DNA from: Cercis canadensis
Lineage: Eukaryota > Streptophyta > Magnoliopsida > Fabales > Fabaceae
Length of the DNA stretch: 64,000 bases
Direction of reading: 5' to 3'
Assembly (NCBI GenBank): GCA_003255065.1
Contig: QAOA01008727.1
Location: forward strand, 1-64,000
A program made the position numbers and the translations under genes. Shown in pieces: positions 21,231 to 33,164 of the stretch. The notes beneath the pieces are model-generated. The model was not told the DNA's origin, did not search any database, and was given only the letters and a program-made list of their open reading frames with translations. The first letter of the stretch is position 1. Each line of letters opens with the position of its first letter.

Positions 21231-23985
21231 TTCATGCTTTTGGCTATAAATGTTGTGTTAATCAATGGAAAAGAACATTTAGAAAATTTTGATTCAAAAT
21301 CTGATGAAGCTATTTTCTTGAGATACTCTTTGTCTAGCAAAGCCTATAGAGTTTTTAATAAAAGAACTCTTATTGTAGAAGAATCAATGCATGTGGTTTT
21401 TTATGAATCTAACTATCCTTTGACTTCAAATACTCTTGAGGAGAATAATATAGTGCAGGACAACAACAAAAAATATTGGCTTAATTGCAATTTTGGTCCC
21501 CCTATTTTAACCACTTGAACATTTTGGTCTCCCTTCTTTAAAAATGAACTATTAAGTCCTTCTATATTCATAAAATATACAAGTTTAGTCCATTTATCTT
21601 TAAATCTTGAGGAAAATAATATAGTGCAAGACAACAACAAAAAATATTGGTTTAATTGCAATTTTGGTCCCCCTATTTTAATCACTTGAACGTTTTGGTC
21701 CCCTTTCTTTAAAAATGAACTATTAAGTCCTTCTATATTCATAAAATGTACAAGTTTAGTCTAGTTATCTTTAAGTCAAAATTCTTAGATTTATTTCAAG
21801 GTGTAAAGTTCTCTGATTCATAATCCCACCGTTCAGATTGAAGGGCTACATCTTGTGAACCTTCTCATTAAATTTAAGCTCGATCTAACGGTGAAACACA
21901 GCCCAAAATACCAAAACCATAAGTTTTCATCTAACTAAAAATTTAGACTTATTCACCGTTAGATCGAGCTGAAATTTAATGGAAAGATTCACAAGACGTA
22001 GCTCTTCAATATGAATGGTGGGATTATGAATCAGGGAACTTTACACCTTAAAATAAACCTAAGAATTTTGACTTAAAGATAAATAGACTAAACTTGTACA
22101 TTTTATGAATATAGAATGACTCAATAGTTTATTTTTAAAGAAGGGGGACCAAAGCGTTCAAGTGGTTAAAATAGAGGGACCAAAATTGTAATTAAGCCAA
22201 AAATATTCTAAGGCCGAAAACAACAAAGAGAAAGCAGCAGATCAAACACCTTCAGAACCAGTTCACATAGAATTAAATCATTCAAAACCAATTCAGGAAG
22301 AAGCTCCATAGAAAAATGTGAGAGACTAACTACCAAAAGAAACCAGGACTTCCAAAAATCATACAGTTGAAAAGGTAATTGGAGACTTGGAAAGAGGAAT
22401 AAGTACAAGAGTATCTCTTAGAGATAAACATGTGAACTTGGCCTTCTTGTCCTTGTCCGAACCTACCAAAATTGGTGAGGCATTACAAGATGAGACTTGG
22501 ATCATGACAATGCATGAAGAATTAAATAAGTTCTCAAGGAATCAACTCTGGACTCTTGTACCTAAACCAAAAGGTCACACAATTATTGGCACAATATGAG
22601 TTTTCAAAAATAAACTTGATGAGGATGGCAAGATTGTGAGAAACACACAAGATTAGTAGCTCAAAGCTTCAATCAGCAGGAAGGTATAGACTTTGAAGAA
22701 ACTTTTGCTCATGTAGCTAGATTAGAAGCCATTAGAATGTTTCTTGCATTTTCATCTTTTAAAGGCTTTACAATTTTTCAAATGGATGTGAAAAGTGCCT
22801 TTTTGAATGGCTATATTAATAAAGAAATTTTTGTTAAACAACTCCCTGGTTTTAAAAATTTAGACTTTCCTAATTATGTGTTTAAATTCTCCAAAGCTCT
22901 CTATGGTCTTAAGCAAGCTCTAGGAGCTTGATATGATAGACTCAGTGAGTTTCTTATAAAAAATAATTTTTTAAGAGGAAAAGTAGATACTACTCTATTC
23001 ACTAAAAGATTATCTCATAATATCATCGTAGTTCAGATTTATGTTGATGACATTATTCTTGAATCAACTAATGATGAATTATGCAAAGATTTTGAGACTC
23101 TAATGAAGAGTGAATTTGATATGAGTATGATGGAAGAGCTTAACTTCTTCCTTAGACTTCAAATGAAGCAAACCAGAGATGGAATCTTCATTAATCAGTC
23201 TAAGTACACTAGAGAGCAGCTTAAATGTTTTGGCATGGACAATGCAAAAAGGTATTTCAACTCCTATGAGTCTTGCTACAAAACTAGTTCTTAATGAAAA
23301 AAGGTAAATCTATCTGTGAGAAAAGATATAAAGGTATGATTGAATCTTTGTTGTATTTGACTACAAGTAGGCCAGACATTATTTTCTTTATTTGTGCTTG
23401 TGCAAGATTTCAAGTTAATCCAAAGGAATCTCACTTATCTGCTGTGAAAAGAATTTTTCGATATTTAATCAGTTCTGTAAATGTTGGCTTGTGGTTCGAT
23501 AGAACTAGTTCTTTCAAACTAGTTTCTTATACAGATTCTGATTATGGTGTATGTTCCATTGATTGAAAAAGCACCTGTGGAGGTTGTCAGTTTCTTGGAG
23601 GAGCCTTGGTATCTTGGCAATCTAAGAAACAAAATTCAATTGCTCAATCAACAGCTGAAGCTGAATACATGGCTGATGGACTATGTTATTCACATGTGCT
23701 ATGGATGAAACAACAACTTGTTTATTATGGTATAATTATAAACAAAATTTCATTGTTGTGTGATAACACTAGTGCAATAAATATTGCAAGAAATCTAGTT
23801 CAGCACTCTATGACCAAACATATAGACATAAATCATCATTTTCTTAGAGATCATGTTCTCATGGGTGATATAGAACTTTATTTGTTAACACTGATGATCA
23901 GCTTGCTAATATTTTTACAAAATCATTAGTTGAGGAAAGATTATGTTTCCTGAGACATGAACTAGGCACGATAAATGTGTCTTGA
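21231..23985 (+). pseudogene. copia pol (integrase end, reverse transcriptase, RNase H)
   Basis: The integrase tail has GYS-like SLSSKAYRVFNKRTL. RT has QMDVKSAFLNGYINKEIFV near 22780, YGLKQALGA and the catalytic YVDD box at about 23041. RNase H has SKKQNSIAQSTAEAEYMA, LLCDNTSAIN and TKHIDINHHFLRDHV near 23820. Stops at 22597-22599 and 22929-22931 stand where the family has Trp (TGG to TGA), with others near 22653 and 23564; frameshifts also occur. After 23929 the last part (QLANIFTK-type, FLRHEL) is read in another frame. A 721-bp MITE separates integrase from RT. Confidence 0.9.
21478..22198. mobile_element. palindromic MULE-type MITE with 9-bp target duplication
   Basis: The ends GGCTTAATTGCAATTTTGG and its near reverse complement (GGCTTAATTACAATTTTGG on the other strand) are flanked by AAAAATATT at 21469-21477 and 22199-22207. 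A 9-bp duplication is the mark of Mutator-like elements. From 21649 to 22198 the element is almost one perfect hairpin with arms near 270 bases. A 171-bp tandem duplication (21434-21604 and 21605-21775) repeats the left end together with host pol sequence, so it happened after insertion. Confidence 0.88.
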
Positions 23986-24637
23986 TGAATCATCATTTTT
24001 TGTGCATACTGCTTGTTCATATGCATTCCATTTTTGGTAAAGAAATTTTTGGCTGCTGAAAGATTCTAGTGAATACTCAATAAATTTGAAATTTTTGGGA
24101 GAGAAATATGAAATCTTATCAAATTTTTTAACCCAACATACTTGTTGAACTTGTTAATTCTATGAGCTGCCAATTCTCTAAAGAAATTTGATTTATGTTT
24201 GGGCTTTTTATTTGAAAGGGCCACAACAATTCTTTTGGGCAATATTTATTTTGACTGATCCATTAAAAGCCTTCTTCTCCCATTTTTTATTTTTGGGATG
24301 GTGTTATTTGTGGGCTTCCATCTTCGGCCCCCGTTTTTCTGGCCTTTGGCCAAAACGTGCATTTAGTCTTACCGACCTTATATCAGAACTCACTGTTTCA
24401 TCCAACTTCATTCTCGGTTTCTTCTTTCTCTTTGGCTTTCAAATTTCAGCCAACTCACCGTTTCATCCAGCTTCATTCTCGGTTTCTTCTTTCTCTTTAG
24501 CTTTCAAATTTCAGCCCTAAAAACGGTTCATTTCCCCTGTTTCTCCATTGCTCCTAAAACACGTCCCTTTCGTTGTGAGTGTCACTGCTTAATCATAACT
24601 ACTAGTCCATAAAGCGAGGTAGTTAGTTGCTAGAATC
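23986..24637 (+). other. non-coding spacer between copia pol and the env-position ORF
   Basis: It holds a 65-bp tandem duplication (24387-24451 and 24452-24516; AACTCACTGTTTCATCC) and pyrimidine-rich runs. An open frame at 24188-24520 has no family features and I do not treat it as a gene. Confidence 0.6.
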
Positions 24638-26556
24638 ATGGAAAGAAGACGGGTAACCCAAAGATTGATAGCTTAATCTAAAGGAAAAGTTTGAGCAGAC
24701 TCTTCACATGTAAAATCAATAGAGGTCTCAAATTCATCTCCTTCTAAGGAACCAAAGGATCTTGAACTAATCCTTCAACAATTTAGAAAATTTGCTTCTC
24801 AGTCAGATAAAGGCAAAGGTAAAATGTCTTCTCTTCCTCCTTCCCCTATTATTGAACCTATCTCTGAACTTTTGCTCCCATGGCTGCTTCTCAAAGCACC
24901 TCCCTCCTCTTGTCCCTCAGCCACTCCTCATTTATCTCTTATACATTCTTCTATTCCTACTTCGAAAACCTCGCCATTGTCATCTCCCTCAAGCAGACTC
25001 TTCACATGTAAAATCAATAGAGGTCTCAAATTCATCTTCTTCTAAGGAACCAAAGGATCTTGAACTAATCCTTCAACAATTTAGAAAATTTGCTTCTCAG
25101 TCAGATAAAGGCAAAGGTAAAATGTCTTCTCTTCCTCCTTCCCCTATTATTGAACCTATCTCTGAACTTTTGCTCCCATGGCTGCTTCTCAAAGCACCTC
25201 CCTCCTCTTGTCCCTCAGCCACTCCTCATTTATCTCTTATACATTCTTCTATTCCTACTTTGAAAACCTCGCCATTGTCATCTCCCTCTTCATTCTCTAA
25301 TTCTCCAAAACCACCAATAGCCTTTGTTGACCCACATGTTGACTCCATGTCAAAGCCATCATCTTCTAAAACTCCATATCAAAGCCATCATCTTCCAAAG
25401 AATGTAAACCAACATCAATCCCTAAACCTTCAGAGCTTCCTGCCAAACCCAAAAGAGTCAAAATGCTGGCCAGGAAGACAACATTTACTCCTCGGGCCAA
25501 AGCTTCAATACCCAAGCTATATGAATTTGAAAGTGTTGCTGCTGAGGAGAACTTCCTCAAACTATATGCAAATAGGTCCATTGCACCTGGCTGCATTGTC
25601 TTATAGGAATCTCCATCATCTGCCACCAAATCTATTGAAGCCACATTTGCTAGCATGGGATGGTCGAGTATGCTAAAGCTCAGTGACCCAGTCATCCCAA
25701 AGGTAATCCGTCTATTCTATCCTCATCTCCAGCCTTTGAAAGGATCTGATACTGGCATTGTGCATTTAAAATCTTTTGTTGCTAAGGTAGAACTAATCAT
25801 ATTTGAAAGGTTATTAGCTAGCATTCTGAAACTGCCTGTAAAAAGAGATGCTAGGTTCATCCAAAAGGTTTGGCCCTCTGACCTTATTTCCTACGATGAT
25901 GCAATGCAATCACTATATGATTACCCTGATCAAAAAGGTCAAGGAAGACCTCCATCTATCCACTGCTTTGATTCCATAACCAGAACTTTAGCTAAGCTCA
26001 TAACCACTCAACTCTTACCCTGTGTAGGCAGTCATAGTGATCTTTCAATTACTGATCTCTATGTAATGTATCATCTAAAAAACCAACTGCCATTGAACCT
26101 GCCTAGGCTGATTCTCAGCACCATGGCTGCAACTGTCAAAAAGACTAGGGTCAAAACCAGTTTGCCTTATGGGATGCTGATTGTCAAGCTTTGCAAGTAT
26201 TTCAAAATTGATCTCTCCAATTTTGATTCTGAACCTTTCCCTGCTAAACTAATTCTCAAAAGAATGATCCTTGCTGCCAAGAGGCCTGCTACTGCAACCC
26301 TAACCAGTTCTTTTCAGCCCACCAATAAGTAGAAGAAGTCAACCCACCAGTTCACCCATCTCAGAAGGTCGACCATGTGGAGTGGATTGCTTCAGTCAAA
26401 CCTGAAGAACTGGCCAATCAAATTGGCAAACGTTTGAACTTCTTCTAGAATCTAGCTTTTGACTGCAATGCTCGGTTAGCAGTTGTTGAAAAGGAACTAG
26501 CAGTCACTAAATGTCAATTGATAACTCTCAAAGCATCTCAGCCTTCCTTTCATTAG
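24638..26556 (+). pseudogene. env-position ORF with 'putative plant transposon protein' domain
   Basis: ATG 24638 (MERRRVTQRLIA) opens a frame that soon meets TAA and TGA. A Ser/Pro-rich N-terminal region (KEPKDLELILQQFRKF, SLPPSPIIEPISEL) follows. From about 25470 a helical domain begins (KLYEFESVAAEENF, then GWSSMLK, RLFYPHLQPL), which matches what I know of the plant transposon protein domain found in retroelement ORFs; it runs to about 26330. A short coiled-coil-like tail (RLAVVEKELAVTKCQL) in another frame ends at TAG 26554-26556. A 298-bp tandem duplication shifts the frame, and there is a TAG near 25602. Sireviruses often carry an extra ORF here. Its function is not established. Confidence 0.65.
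24695..25290 (+). repeat. 298-bp tandem duplication in the env-position ORF
   Basis: Copy 1 is 24695-24992 and copy 2 is 24993 to about 25290, both starting GCAGACTCTTCACATG. They are nearly identical. As 298 is one more than a multiple of 3, the two copies lie in different frames. Confidence 0.9.
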
Positions 26557-27025
26557 ATTGACTGAATATTTTGATAATTTTTTATCACTTTTGATAAAAT
26601 TTCAGTTGTAATTGTAGTGTAGCTAAATATTCTCCAGCCTCTTGATATTATTATCTCTTTTCAAACACATACATAATATTTTTTGGCATAGATTGACAAC
26701 TTGTACTTAATCAGTTAATTGGTTTTATCCTACTTCTATTTTGGTTGTTATAACTGATGATCTACTTTGTTACTATACTCTGTTTCTTATCCCTCATTTT
26801 TCTTTTTGATAATTCCAAAAGGGGGGAGGGGGAATTCTGACTTAGTCTGTTTGAATTGCTTAGTATAATTTCTTGAAATGAAACATATCTCCTTTTGAAA
26901 AATTCTCTTGTGAGTCTTATGCCTATTGGCTGCTCTAAAGAACTAGTTCTTCTATTCTATAGACTACATATATTAAAGGGGAGATTTTTCATATACATTT
27001 TTGTCATCATCAAAAAGGGGGAGAT
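26557..27025 (+). promoter_or_regulatory. 3' untranslated region and polypurine tract
   Basis: AT-rich, no ORF. A first purine run AAAAGGGGGGAGGGGGAATT lies at about 26817-26836, and the polypurine tract CAAAAAGGGGGAGAT ends at 27025, directly before the LTR. The latter would prime plus-strand DNA synthesis. Confidence 0.75.
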
Positions 27026-28089
27026 TGTTAGCCCCTCAATTCTCTAGTCCTATTTTGATGATAGTAAAATGTCTTGTTACTTTTAACCTATGTTGTATTC
27101 TCTAAGCTCTTATTTAGAACATGTTTGAAAAAAAAGCCTTAAAGAACTAGTTCTTGTCTTTGTGATCTAGTTCCTATGGATAACGAAATCTTCTAATCCT
27201 ACTGATGTGGACAAGCTTGTCGAAGACTCCAGATGGCTTTAGCCTTTTCTAGTCTCTCTAAGAAATTGTGTTAGTTAAGATTGGAAAGTTCTTCTTGAAG
27301 TGACTGATGTAAAGTCCACTTTTCAAGGGATATTTTTTTTTTATCTACTTTCTCTTACACAAGGTCAAGCTTTTTCTTACAAAAAGACAAAGGTCATTGT
27401 GCATGATGGACAATGTGTCAACTAGTAGGTGGCTTTTTCTTTAGCCTTTCTTATAGTCCTTCACGTGTACAAGAAAGGCAATATATCAAAAGAACTTACC
27501 AAGGCTTTGGTATGCATGCAGAGAAGAGAGAAGAAAATATATCAGAGTGAGAAGGAAGCCATTCTTAAGAGTATTACTCTTCATCTTCCTCTCAAATATC
27601 TCTTCATTCAGCAAGAACTTCATTGTATCATTTCTACCTTGTAAGAGTTTCTTCTTTGGGGACGCACTGAAAACTTGGGTTTTGTATTTGGATTTCTATT
27701 GAAGAAATCCATGAGAGTGATCTCTAGTGTGTTAGAGAGTATGAGTTCATGGTTAGCTTGAAAAACAAAAACTATGGTTAAGAAGCTTGGAAAAATAAAC
27801 TTGAAGAATAGTGGAACCCCAGATATGGGAAAAGTGGATGTAGGCATTTTTAAGCTAAACCACTATGAAGACTCTTGCAGATCTTCTCTCTCTCTTTATC
27901 TTTCATTTTCTGGATTAACTTCTGCTCTATTCTTAATGGTTGATTAAGTTATTTCTCTGTGTTCAAATCTAGTATTTGTTAAAGAACTAGTTCTTAAACA
28001 AATCTGTCATTTGAATTTATTTATATTAGAACCAATCTTTCAATTAATTTTAAGAATTCCTATTCACCCCCCTAGGAATAGATCCTACA
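27026..28089 (+). mobile_element. 3' LTR of the Sirevirus-like element
   Basis: It begins TGTTAGCCCC right after the polypurine tract and ends near TTCACCCCCCTAGGAATAG...CTACA at 28089, a 3' end type common in plant copia LTRs. It is 1,064 bp. The telomere-like array begins right after it. No second LTR is in the window, so no target duplication can be tested. Confidence 0.75.
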
Positions 28090-31000
28090 GCCTTCATAGG
28101 GTCTATGGATTGAGGTTAAACCTATAAGGCTTAGGTATTAGGGTTAAAGATATAGGATTAGGTTTTGGTTAAGCATTTAGGATTTATAGTGTAGGGTTTA
28201 TGGTCTATACTTTATGATTTATGGTTACAAGTCATTAAGTTTAGTGTATAGGGTCTAGAGTTTAAGGTTTAGCATATAGGATTTAGGTTAATACTATAGG
28301 GATTTTGGTTTAAGGTTCAGTGTTAAAGGTTTAGGGGTGTGGTGTTTAGGGGTCAACAGTTTAAGGTTAATGGTCGAGAGTTTTGGCCTTAAGGTCTAAG
28401 GTTAAGGGCATAGGGTTTAGGGTTTAGAATTTCATATGTATAGTTTAGGATCTAGGGCCTAGGGTTACGGGTCAAGGGTTTAAGAATAATGGTTTGAAAT
28501 TTATGGTTTAGTATCTACAATTAATAAGGATTAAGCATTCATAATTTAATGTTTAGGGTTTATAATTTATTGTTTATGGTTTAGGATTTAGAGGCTAGGG
28601 ATAAGGGTCTAGGATTTATGGTTGACGGTTAAGTGTTAAGCATTTTGAGTTTAGCTTAATCATCTAGGGTTTAGGTTCAAGGGTTTAAGGTTTTGTGTTT
28701 GAGGTTAAGGGTCAATTATCCATAATTTAGCATTTAGTGTCTAGGGTTTAGTGTCTAGGATTTAGTTTAAGGGGGTTTAGCATTTATCATTTAGGATTTA
28801 AGGATTAGATTTAAGCATATAAGATTGAGGTTAAGGGTCTAGGATTTAGGGTTTAAGGTCTATACTTTAGGATTTAGAGTTCAAGATTTAAGGTTACAAG
28901 TCATGAGTTTAATGTATAGGATTTTTGGGTCTATGGTTAAGTATTTGGGCTTTAGGTTAAGGGTGTAGGGTTTTGAGTTTAGGATCTAGGTTTTAGGTTT
29001 GAGGGTCAAGGGTTTAGATATTTGAGTTTAGATTTTAGGGTATAGGGATTAGGGTTTATGGTCTAGGTTAAGGGCCTAGGTTTTAGGGTTTAAAGATTAG
29101 GATCCAAAGTTTAAGTTCTAGGGATTAGGGTTAAGCAATTGGGCTTGGGATTAGGTTGTGTTTAGAGTTTATAGTTAAGGGTTTAAAGACTATGATTTAG
29201 GGTTTAGAGTTTAGGATTTAGGATTTAGGGTTACGAGTCATCAATTTAAGGTAAGAGGTCTAGCTTTAAGCATATAGGGAATATGTTAAAGATGTAGGGT
29301 TTCGAGTATAAGGTCTAAGGTTTATGGTTTAGGGTTATAGCTTAAGGGTTTAGGATTTTTGTATTAGGGGTAAGCATTTGTGGTTGAGCTTAGGATCTAG
29401 GGTTTAGGGATAAGGTTAAGGGTCTAGGGTTTTGAGCTAAGGATCTAGGTTTTAGGGTTAAGGGTTGAAGGTTGAAAGTTGAAGGTTTAAGATTGTATAT
29501 AGGGTTCATGATTTATAGTTTACTGTTTAGGATTTAGAATCTAGGGTTAAGGCTATAGGGTTTATAGTATAGGATCTAAGGTTTAGGATTTTTCATTTAG
29601 GGTTTAAATTTTAAGGTTTAAGGTTAAAGGTTTAAGGTTATGACTCTAGGCTTTAAGGTTTAGGGATTAGGTCAAGCATCTTGGATAAAGGTTAAGGGTC
29701 TAAGTTTAGGGATAAAGCTTTATGGTTTACAATTTAAGGGTTAGTGCTAAACATCTAAGGTTTAGGTTAAGGATTTATGATTTAGGGTTATGGGTTAAGG
29801 GTGTAGGAATTTGAGGTATGGGTCTAGGATTTACATTTTAGGGTTTAGGGTTTAAGGTTTAATGTTTAGAATTCAAGATGTAGGGCTAGGGCACAGGGTT
29901 TAAGGTTTACAATTTTAGGTCGAGGCTTTAGGGTTTAGGGTCTAGAATTTAGGGATTAGTGCTAACCAGCTAGGGTTAAAGGTTGTGAGTCAAAGGCTTA
30001 GGTTTTAGGATTAAGGGTCTAGCGTTTATTTTTTAAGGTTTAAGGTCTATAATTTATGGTTTATAGTTTAGAATGTAATGTTGAGTATTTAGGGTTATAT
30101 GTCATTATATTAAGTTATAGAGTCTAGAGTTTAGGGTTAAGCATCTAGAATTTAGGTTAAAGGCCTAGGGTTTCAAGTTCAGCATCTAGGTTTTAGGGTC
30201 AAGGGTTTAAGATTTTTTTGTATAATGTTAAGGGTCTAGAGTTTACAGTTGAGGGTTAAGGGCTCAAAGTTTAGGGTTTAGGTTTTAAGGCCTAGATTTT
30301 AGGGTATAGGGATTAAGGTTTATGATTAAGGCTCTAGGGCGATCCATGGCTTAGAGTCTAAGGTTTAGCTTTTATAGTTTAGGATTTATAGTTTAGCATT
30401 ATGACTTTAGGGTTCAAGATTTAAAGTTTTGGGACTAGGGTTAAGATCTAGGGTGGAGGTTAAAGGTCTACGCTAGGGTTTTTGGTGTAGCGCTAATCAT
30501 CTAGGGTTTAAGGATAATAGTTAAAGGTCTAAGATTTAGGGATTATGTATCACAATTTATGGTTTAAGGTTTAGAGTTTAGTATTTAGGGTTTAGGATTT
30601 AAAGTTAAAGATTGAGTTTAGGGTATAGGGTATAAGCTTTAGGGTTAAGCATCAAGGATTTAGGTAAAAGGTCTACAATTTCTGGTTGAGAAGGTAGGGT
30701 TTAGAATTAAAAGTCAAGGATTTGGGGGTTTGTGTCTAAGGTTTAGGATTTAAGGTCTATGGCTTAAGATATAATGTCTAGAGTATAGTGCATACAGTTT
30801 AACGTTTAGTGTTTAGAGATTAAGGTTTAGGATTAAGGCCAAAGTGGTAGCTACAATCACATCGTGGAATCAAATTAAAAGCAAGTGTTTTGAAATACAG
30901 CTAAAAAAAATACAATTTTTGAAAATTAACTTTGATCTTCTGATTGGCTAAAAGCCCAACTAACACTAGTAGTTTGCAAAAGGTAGGTTCCATTCAAGGC

Positions 31001-31701
31001 CTTTATTGAATTTTGAGAATTATCAAGATTCTCCTATTCAATCAGTGCACAACCTTAAAATCAAATAATTATAATAATTACTTGAACATCAATCAAAATA
31101 TTTATATGATCAAGTTACTAATAAAGACTAGACTCTCTAAATTTTAGTTTAGGGATTAGTCTTAAGCATCTAGGGTTTAAGGTTATGGGTCAATGGCTTA
31201 GAGTTTAGTATTAAGGGTCTAGGGTTTAGGGTATAAGATCAATGGTTTAGGGTTGACATTTTATAAAGTAGGGTTTAGGATTGTAGCTCTAAGGTTAAGC
31301 TTAGAACTTAGGATTTAGGGTTTAATGTTAAGGCTCTAAAGATTAGGGTTTAATGATTAGGATTAAGCATCTAGAGTTTAGGTTAAGGGTTTAGGTTTTT
31401 GGGTTAATGCTCTATGATTTAAGGTTTAGAGTTTAGAGTTTAAGATTTAAGATTTAGAATTAGGGTTAAGCATTTATAATTGAGGCTAAAGTTTAAGGTT
31501 TAGGGTCAAGGATCTAGGGTTAAGGATTATGTTTAAGTATCTAAGGTTTAGGTTAAGGCTGTAGGGCCTAAGGTTTAGGATTTAGGGTTCAAAATTTAAG
31601 GTTAAGGGCCAAGGCAATAGGGTTTAGAGATTTAGGTTAAGGGTCCATAGTTTAAGGTTTAGGGAATTAAATTTAAGGTTAAACATCTAGAGTTTAGTAT
31701 T
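28090..31701 (+). repeat. degenerate telomere-like array, TTTAGGG strand, first block
   Basis: Continuous drifted variants of TTTAGGG (TTTAGGG, TTAAGGG, TCTAGGG, TTTAAGG, TTTAGGA). It is interrupted by a Y14-derived segment near 30838-31130 and ends at the target site of the MULE at 31702. Perfect neighbouring units are rare, so this is an old interstitial or satellite form, not a working telomere. Confidence 0.9.
30838..31130 (-). pseudogene. Y14 (RBM8A) exon fragment, copy 1
   Basis: On the minus strand the exon (about 30940-31053) encodes residues like the second half of the Y14 RRM: GCALIE, a stop, then ENLDNSQNSIKALNG, LLQTTSVSWAFSQ. Y14 with Magoh is part of the exon junction complex. 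Intron-like sequence lies on both sides. One in-frame stop (TAG). Identification rests on the characteristic ALNG, LLTQ and V.WAFS run seen across the four copies. Confidence 0.75.
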
Positions 31702-32029
31702 GAGTAAAACATTTTTTTGGTCCTTGAAAGATTGCTTCGGTGACACTTTAGTCCTATAATCATTTTTACTGACACTTTAGTCCTTGAAAGATTATTCCGT
31801 CCACCATGTTAATCCTCCGCTAGGGTTCGTTAGTGGGACTTAACAGAAAATGCCACGTGGCACGTTAAGTGCTGACGTGTCCGTTATGTGCTGATGTGGC
31901 ACATTAAAAAAAATTTTAAAAATCCCTCCTCTCTCTTCCCCGTCTCCTCTACACGTTTCTTGCTTCAACTTAGGTGAGAGAAAGACCAGCCAAACTGGTT
32001 CCAGTTGTGAGCTAGCAATCATAGTGCAA

Positions 32030-32322
32030 TTACTCAGGGGCAGCAAGTGCTTCATCTTCCTCTTGTTGCTTGGCCTCTTCAAGTCCTCTGTAGTTTTCCC
32101 TTATTATTGGCAAGAATGACAATGTCAACATAACGCATTGGAGAATCAGTGTCACAGAAAGCAATAGTTGGTATATTTCCAAGAGCAACTTCCTTAATGG
32201 GCTGCAATCAAATAAATACAGTAAGGAGCGTGCCTTCCTGCAATTGCATAGGCGCTAGTGCACTGAGCAAACTTAAGAACAACTCTCTGACCATAAGGCC
32301 TGGCTGTACTGAAGCTTTTCCT
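32030..32322 (-). pseudogene. 40S ribosomal protein SA (uS2) exon fragments captured in the MULE
   Basis: Reading leftwards: an RPSA-like segment [14 protein letters not shown] and [10 protein letters not shown] (near 32240-32312); a short intron remnant ending in TTTGATTGCAG; then [20 protein letters not shown] and [15 protein letters not shown] (about 32100-32210); and EEAKQQEEDEALAAPE in another frame, ending with TAA at 32030-32032. In the ribosomal gene these stretches come in this order, but coding sequence between them is missing. The splice acceptor remnant shows that genomic DNA was captured, not a processed mRNA. Confidence 0.85.
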
Positions 32323-32579
32323 ATGTTTTACTGAGGTTGATAATATAAATGTCATTCTTCACGTGGAGTGCATGCCCAAGTACCTCTTCACCGAGTTGAC
32401 TCAGTATAAGTTACATATACCCCTTCTTTTCATCACCGAGTTGACTCAGTTAGATGTACCCCTTCATTTTCACCATGCACCAGTCACCCTTCACATTCTC
32501 CTAAGCCAAGAAGATCTCATCATGTGCTAAGTTCATGGACTAAGTCCACCCAAGGGGGAGAGTACTCAGCAAACAAGTA

Positions 32580-32935
32580 TGAGGATGGCGGAAAGAGAGA
32601 GTGAGAGGGAGATGGTGGACAGAAAGAGAGATAAGAGTGAGACGAAGATGGAGGAGAGAGAGAGAGATGAAAATGAGAGGCAGATGGCAGAGAGAAAGAG
32701 AGATAAGAGATAGAGGAGAGAGAGAGATGAGAATGAGAGGGAGATGGCAAAGAGATAAGAGTGAGAGGGAGATGAAGGAGAGAGAGATGAGAGTGAGAGG
32801 GAGATGGTGGAGAGAAAGAGAGATGAGAGTGAGATGGAGATGGAGGAGAGAGAGAGATAAGAGTGAGAGGGAGAGACGGGGAAGAAAGAGTAAGAGAAGT
32901 GAGAGAAGAGGGGAAGAAAGAGAGAGAAAAGAGAT
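32580..32935 (+). repeat. GA-rich minisatellite
   Basis: Irregular repeats of about 30-50 bases built from GAGAGAGATGAGAGTGAGAG and GGAGATGGNGGAGAG-like units. The frames open through it are composition effects, not genes. Confidence 0.85.
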
Positions 32936-33164
32936 AGGAGGGATTTTTTTTAAATTTTTTAATTTGCCACATCAGCACATAACGGACACGTCATCAATTA
33001 ACATGCCACGTGACATTTTCTGTTAAGTCTCACTAACAGACCCTAGCGGATGACTAAAATGGCTGACAGAATGATCTTTCAGGGACTAAAGTGTCAATAA
33101 AAATGATTAGAGGACTAAAGTGTCACTGAAGCAATCTTTCAAGTACCAAAAAAAGATTTTACTC

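Larger units (their letters stand above)
21231..28089 (+). mobile_element. Sirevirus-like Ty1/copia retrotransposon, 5' truncated
   Basis: In order: the end of integrase, RT and RNase H of copia type (21231-23985), an ORF in the env-like position (24638-26556), a polypurine tract CAAAAAGGGGGAGAT near 27011-27025, and a 3' LTR (27026-28089). The 5' LTR, gag and most of integrase are missing. This order (copia pol, then a further ORF, then LTR) is that of Sireviruses. A MITE is inserted in pol. Confidence 0.85.
31702..33164. mobile_element. non-autonomous MULE (Pack-MULE type) carrying gene fragments
   Basis: It is 1,463 bp. The two ends form inverted repeats of about 240 bases (GAGTAAAA, T-run, GGTCCTTGAAAGATTGC; right end GGTACTTGAAAGATTGC on the other strand). 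The flanking 9-bp duplication TTTAGTATT occurs at 31693-31701 and 33165-33173. Long terminal inverted repeats plus a 9-bp duplication define a MULE. Inside are fragments of a 40S ribosomal protein SA gene (minus strand) and a GA-rich minisatellite. There is no transposase. Confidence 0.9.

Noticed and set aside
24188-24520. 110-residue ORF between copia pol and the env-position ORF
   Set aside because: It includes a 65-bp duplication and a pyrimidine-rich run, with no domain.
32601-33026. Arg/Glu-rich ORFs in the GA minisatellite (also 41958-42398 and 48749-49039, and the Ser-rich ones on the other strand)
   Set aside because: They are translations of GAGA repeats in all frames.
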